Source: Pseudomonas sp. 14P_8.1_Bac3 (GTDB lineage Bacteria > Pseudomonadota > Gammaproteobacteria > Pseudomonadales > Pseudomonadaceae). From it: a stretch of DNA of 64,000 nt. The stretch's first letter is position 1, and the number at the start of each line of letters is the position of its first letter. The position numbers and the translations under genes were made by a program. The notes below the pieces were generated by a model. That model made no database searches. It worked only from the letters and a program-made list of their open reading frames with translations, and was not told the origin of the DNA. This document shows positions 61,876-64,000 of the stretch, piece after piece. The stretch covers positions 92,802-156,801 of the forward strand of contig NZ_JANLOD010000008.1 of assembly GCF_025466085.1 (NCBI RefSeq). The letters are read 5' to 3'.

Positions 61876-63777
61876 ATGGGTCAGGCAAGTAGTCAGGCAG
61901 CGAGCACCGGTCATTCGGTGGCGAAGCCGATCGGCATGCTGGTCGCGGCGGTCGGGGTGGTTTATGGCGATATTGGCACGAGCCCGCTGTACACCCTCAA
62001 AGAAGTGTTTTCCGGCGGCTATGGCGTACCGGTCAACCACGACGGCGTGCTGGGCATCCTGGCGCTGATTTTCTGGTCGCTGATCTGGGTCGTCTCGATC
62101 AAGTACATGATGTTTGTCCTGCGCGCCGACAACCAGGGCGAGGGCGGGATCATGGCATTGACCGCACTGGCGCGCCGGGCGGCGGCGGGGTATCCGAAAT
62201 TGCGTTCGTTGCTGGTGGTCTGCGGGCTGATCGGCGCGGCGCTGTTTTATGGCGACAGCATGATCACCCCGGCGATCTCCGTGCTCTCGGCCATCGAGGG
62301 TCTGGGACTGGCGTTCGATGGCATCGACCATTGGGTGGTGCCGCTGTCGCTGGTGGTGCTGGTGGCGTTGTTTCTGATCCAGCGTCACGGTACCGCGCGG
62401 ATCGGCATCCTGTTCGGGCCGATCATGGTCACCTGGTTTCTGGTGCTGGGCGCCCTGGGCGTCTACGGCATCCTGCAACACCCGGAAGTGTTGCACGCAA
62501 TGAATCCGATCTGGGGCGTGCGCTTCTTCATCGTCCATCCGGGCATGGGCGTGGCGATATTGGGTGCGGTGGTGCTGGCACTGACCGGCGCCGAAGCGCT
62601 GTACGCCGACATGGGCCACTTCGGGCGCAAGCCGATTGCCCGCGCCTGGTTCATCCTCGTGCTGCCGGCGCTGGTGCTCAACTATTTCGGCCAGGGCGCC
62701 TTGTTGCTCGGCGACCCGGAAGCGGCGCGCAACCCGTTCTATCTGCTGGCGCCAAGCTGGGCACTGATCCCGTTGGTCGGCCTGTCGACCCTGGCCACGG
62801 TGATCGCCTCGCAAGCGGTGATCTCCGGCGCATTCTCCCTGACCCGCCAGGCGATCCAGCTAGGCTACATTCCGCGCATGCACATCCAGCACACCTCCAG
62901 CGCCGAGCAAGGCCAGATCTACATTGGCGCGGTAAACTGGTCGCTGATGGTCGGCGTGGTGCTGCTGGTGCTGGGTTTCGAGTCGTCTGGCGCCTTGGCC
63001 TCGGCCTACGGTGTCGCAGTGACAGGGACCATGTTGATGACCAGCATTCTGGTGTCGGCGGTGATCCTGCTGCTGTGGAAGTGGCCGCCGGTCCTGGCGG
63101 TGCCGATCCTGCTGGGGTTCGTCCTGGTCGATGGCGTGTACTTCGCCGCCAACGTGCCGAAGATCGTGCAGGGCGGCGCCTTCCCGGTGATCGCCGGTAT
63201 CGCCCTTTTCGTGCTGATGACCACCTGGAAGCGCGGCAAGCAATTGCTGGTCGACCGTCTCGACGAGGGTGGTTTGCCGTTACCGATCTTTATCAGCAGC
63301 ATCGCCGTGCAACCGCCGCACCGTGTCCAGGGTACCGCAGTGTTCCTCACTGCCCGTCCAGATGCCGTACCCCACGCGCTGTTGCACAACCTGCTGCACA
63401 ATCAGGTGCTGCATGAGCAAGTGGTGCTGCTGACCGTCGTGTACGAAGATATCCCGCGGGTGCCTCCGACCCGGCGTTTCGAGGTGGATTCCTACGGCGA
63501 GGGTTTCTTCCGGGTGATCCTGCACTTTGGCTTCGTCGACGAACCGGACGTGCCGCAGGCATTGAAGCTCTGCCACCTCGATGACCTCGACTTCAGCCCA
63601 ATGCGCACCACCTACTTCCTCAGTCGCGAGACGGTGATCGCCTCCAAGCTCGAAGGCATGGCCCGGTGGCGCGAGGCTCTGTTCGCCTTCATGCTGCAGA
63701 ACGCCAACGGCAACCTGCGGTTCTTCAATCTACCGCTGAACCGGGTGATCGAACTGGGAACGCAGGTCGAGATGTAA
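61876..63777 (+). CDS. kup: Kup-family low-affinity potassium transporter
   Basis: This 633-residue KUP/HAK/KT-type potassium uptake protein has about 12 membrane segments in the first 430 residues and a cytoplasmic C-terminal domain. Family signatures include [19 protein letters not shown] (residues 33-51) and [18 protein letters not shown]. It works as a potassium/proton symporter. The ATG follows TAGGAG. A strong terminator and then an insertion element lie directly downstream. Confidence 0.96.
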   Translation: MGQASSQAASTGHSVAKPIGMLVAAVGVVYGDIGTSPLYTLKEVFSGGYGVPVNHDGVLGILALIFWSLIWVVSIKYMMFVLRADNQGEGGIMALTALARRAAAGYPKLRSLLVVCGLIGAALFYGDSMITPAISVLSAIEGLGLAFDGIDHWVVPLSLVVLVALFLIQRHGTARIGILFGPIMVTWFLVLGALGVYGILQHPEVLHAMNPIWGVRFFIVHPGMGVAILGAVVLALTGAEALYADMGHFGRKPIARAWFILVLPALVLNYFGQGALLLGDPEAARNPFYLLAPSWALIPLVGLSTLATVIASQAVISGAFSLTRQAIQLGYIPRMHIQHTSSAEQGQIYIGAVNWSLMVGVVLLVLGFESSGALASAYGVAVTGTMLMTSILVSAVILLLWKWPPVLAVPILLGFVLVDGVYFAANVPKIVQGGAFPVIAGIALFVLMTTWKRGKQLLVDRLDEGGLPLPIFISSIAVQPPHRVQGTAVFLTARPDAVPHALLHNLLHNQVLHEQVVLLTVVYEDIPRVPPTRRFEVDSYGEGFFRVILHFGFVDEPDVPQALKLCHLDDLDFSPMRTTYFLSRETVIASKLEGMARWREALFAFMLQNANGNLRFFNLPLNRVIELGTQVEM

Positions 63778-63787
63778 CTCCCGAGCC

Positions 63788-63828
63788 AAAAAAGCCCCCG
63801 TTGCCATGCCGGCAGCGGGGGCTTTTTT
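63788..63828. terminator. Intrinsic terminator after kup
   Basis: A perfect 13-bp stem (AAAAAAGCCCCCG with CGGGGGCTTTTTT) around a 15-base loop, 10 bases after the kup stop. Confidence 0.95.
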
Positions 63829-63829
63829 G

Positions 63830-64000
63830 TGTCCACTGTTTCGTCCTGAATAAGGTTTACACCTTCTGGCTTCTTATCAGGAGGGTGCAATGGATACGGG
63901 CGCGAAACGCAGTCAACGTGATTACACGCTGACTTTTAAATTGTCGGTTGTCGATCAGGTCGAAAAAGGCGAGTTGAGTTATAAAGAAGCTCAGCGGCGT
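63830..64000 (+). mobile_element. Left end of IS3-family insertion sequence (partial)
   Basis: The sequence from about 63830 (tgtccactgtttcgtcctga) looks like the terminal repeat and leader of an IS3-type element. It begins right at the end of the kup terminator and contains the start of a transposase OrfA gene. The exact edge and the target duplication cannot be seen. Confidence 0.65.
63890..64000 (+). CDS. IS3-family transposase OrfA (partial)
   Basis: The first 37 codons are visible, opening at ATG 63890 after a strong GGAGGG site. The visible part (RDYTLTFKLSVVDQVEKGEL, then SYKEAQRR) matches the N-terminal helix-turn-helix of IS3-type OrfA proteins, which bind the ends of the element. 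The gene runs off the window. Confidence 0.8.
   Translation, partial: MDTGAKRSQRDYTLTFKLSVVDQVEKGELSYKEAQRR

Overview
The window looks like a Pseudomonas chromosome, most likely from the P. fluorescens group. The grounds are a Pseudomonas-style phenylacetate (paa) cluster with its own symporter and OprD-type porin, adjacent tynA and feaR, flanking rimO and kup, and many REPIN-type repeats (tgtgggagcgggc...gcccgctcccaca). No rRNA, tRNA or CRISPR was seen.

Region A (1-8 kb) holds accessory enzymes: an exported two-gene unit cut by the window edge, a Tat-exported alpha/beta hydrolase, an MPH-like metallo-beta-lactamase-fold hydrolase, an SDR enzyme with a divergent LysR regulator, a remnant of an NDH-2-like oxidoreductase, a small PpyR-like membrane protein and a GlxA-type (DJ-1 plus AraC) regulator.

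Region B (8-33 kb) is a dense signalling island. It has two tandem giant proteins of about 1,830-1,850 residues (Ser/Thr-kinase-like domain, AAA-type ATPase, GAF, PAS, histidine kinase), two PAS histidine kinases and a third that is decayed, two single-domain receivers, and one FixJ-type DNA-binding response regulator. Interleaved are stress-type genes: catalase, a divergent Dps-like protein, a DJ-1/PfpI protein without its AraC half, an NDH-2-like flavoprotein, a PEBP protein and a secreted repeat protein. A dyad of the form TATACC-N2-GGTATA occurs in front of several of these units and may be the operator of a common regulator. Several gene families occur twice or more, with at least one copy decayed.

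Region C (33.8-40 kb) holds copper amine oxidase tynA, a cupredoxin and a Tat-exported metallophosphoesterase divergent from an ECF sigma/anti-sigma pair (with matching divergent promoters), and the AraC-family regulator feaR.

Region D (40-58 kb) is a complete phenylacetyl-CoA catabolon: paaX and paaY on the minus strand, then paaFGHIJK, paaABCDE, a DUF485 protein, the symporter paaL, the porin paaM and paaZ on the plus strand. TynA oxidises arylethylamines to aldehydes. The aldehyde dehydrogenase that would join it to phenylacetate is not in the window. PaaK activates phenylacetate, PaaABCDE epoxidise the ring, PaaG isomerises it, PaaZ opens it, and PaaF/H/J finish the beta-oxidation.

Region E (58-64 kb) is ordinary chromosome: a DUF1456 protein, an rRNA pseudouridine synthase, a GNAT acetyltransferase, rimO and kup. 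It ends in the start of an IS3-family element. A poly-G/poly-C block at about 58.1 kb looks like an assembly artefact inside a REPIN.
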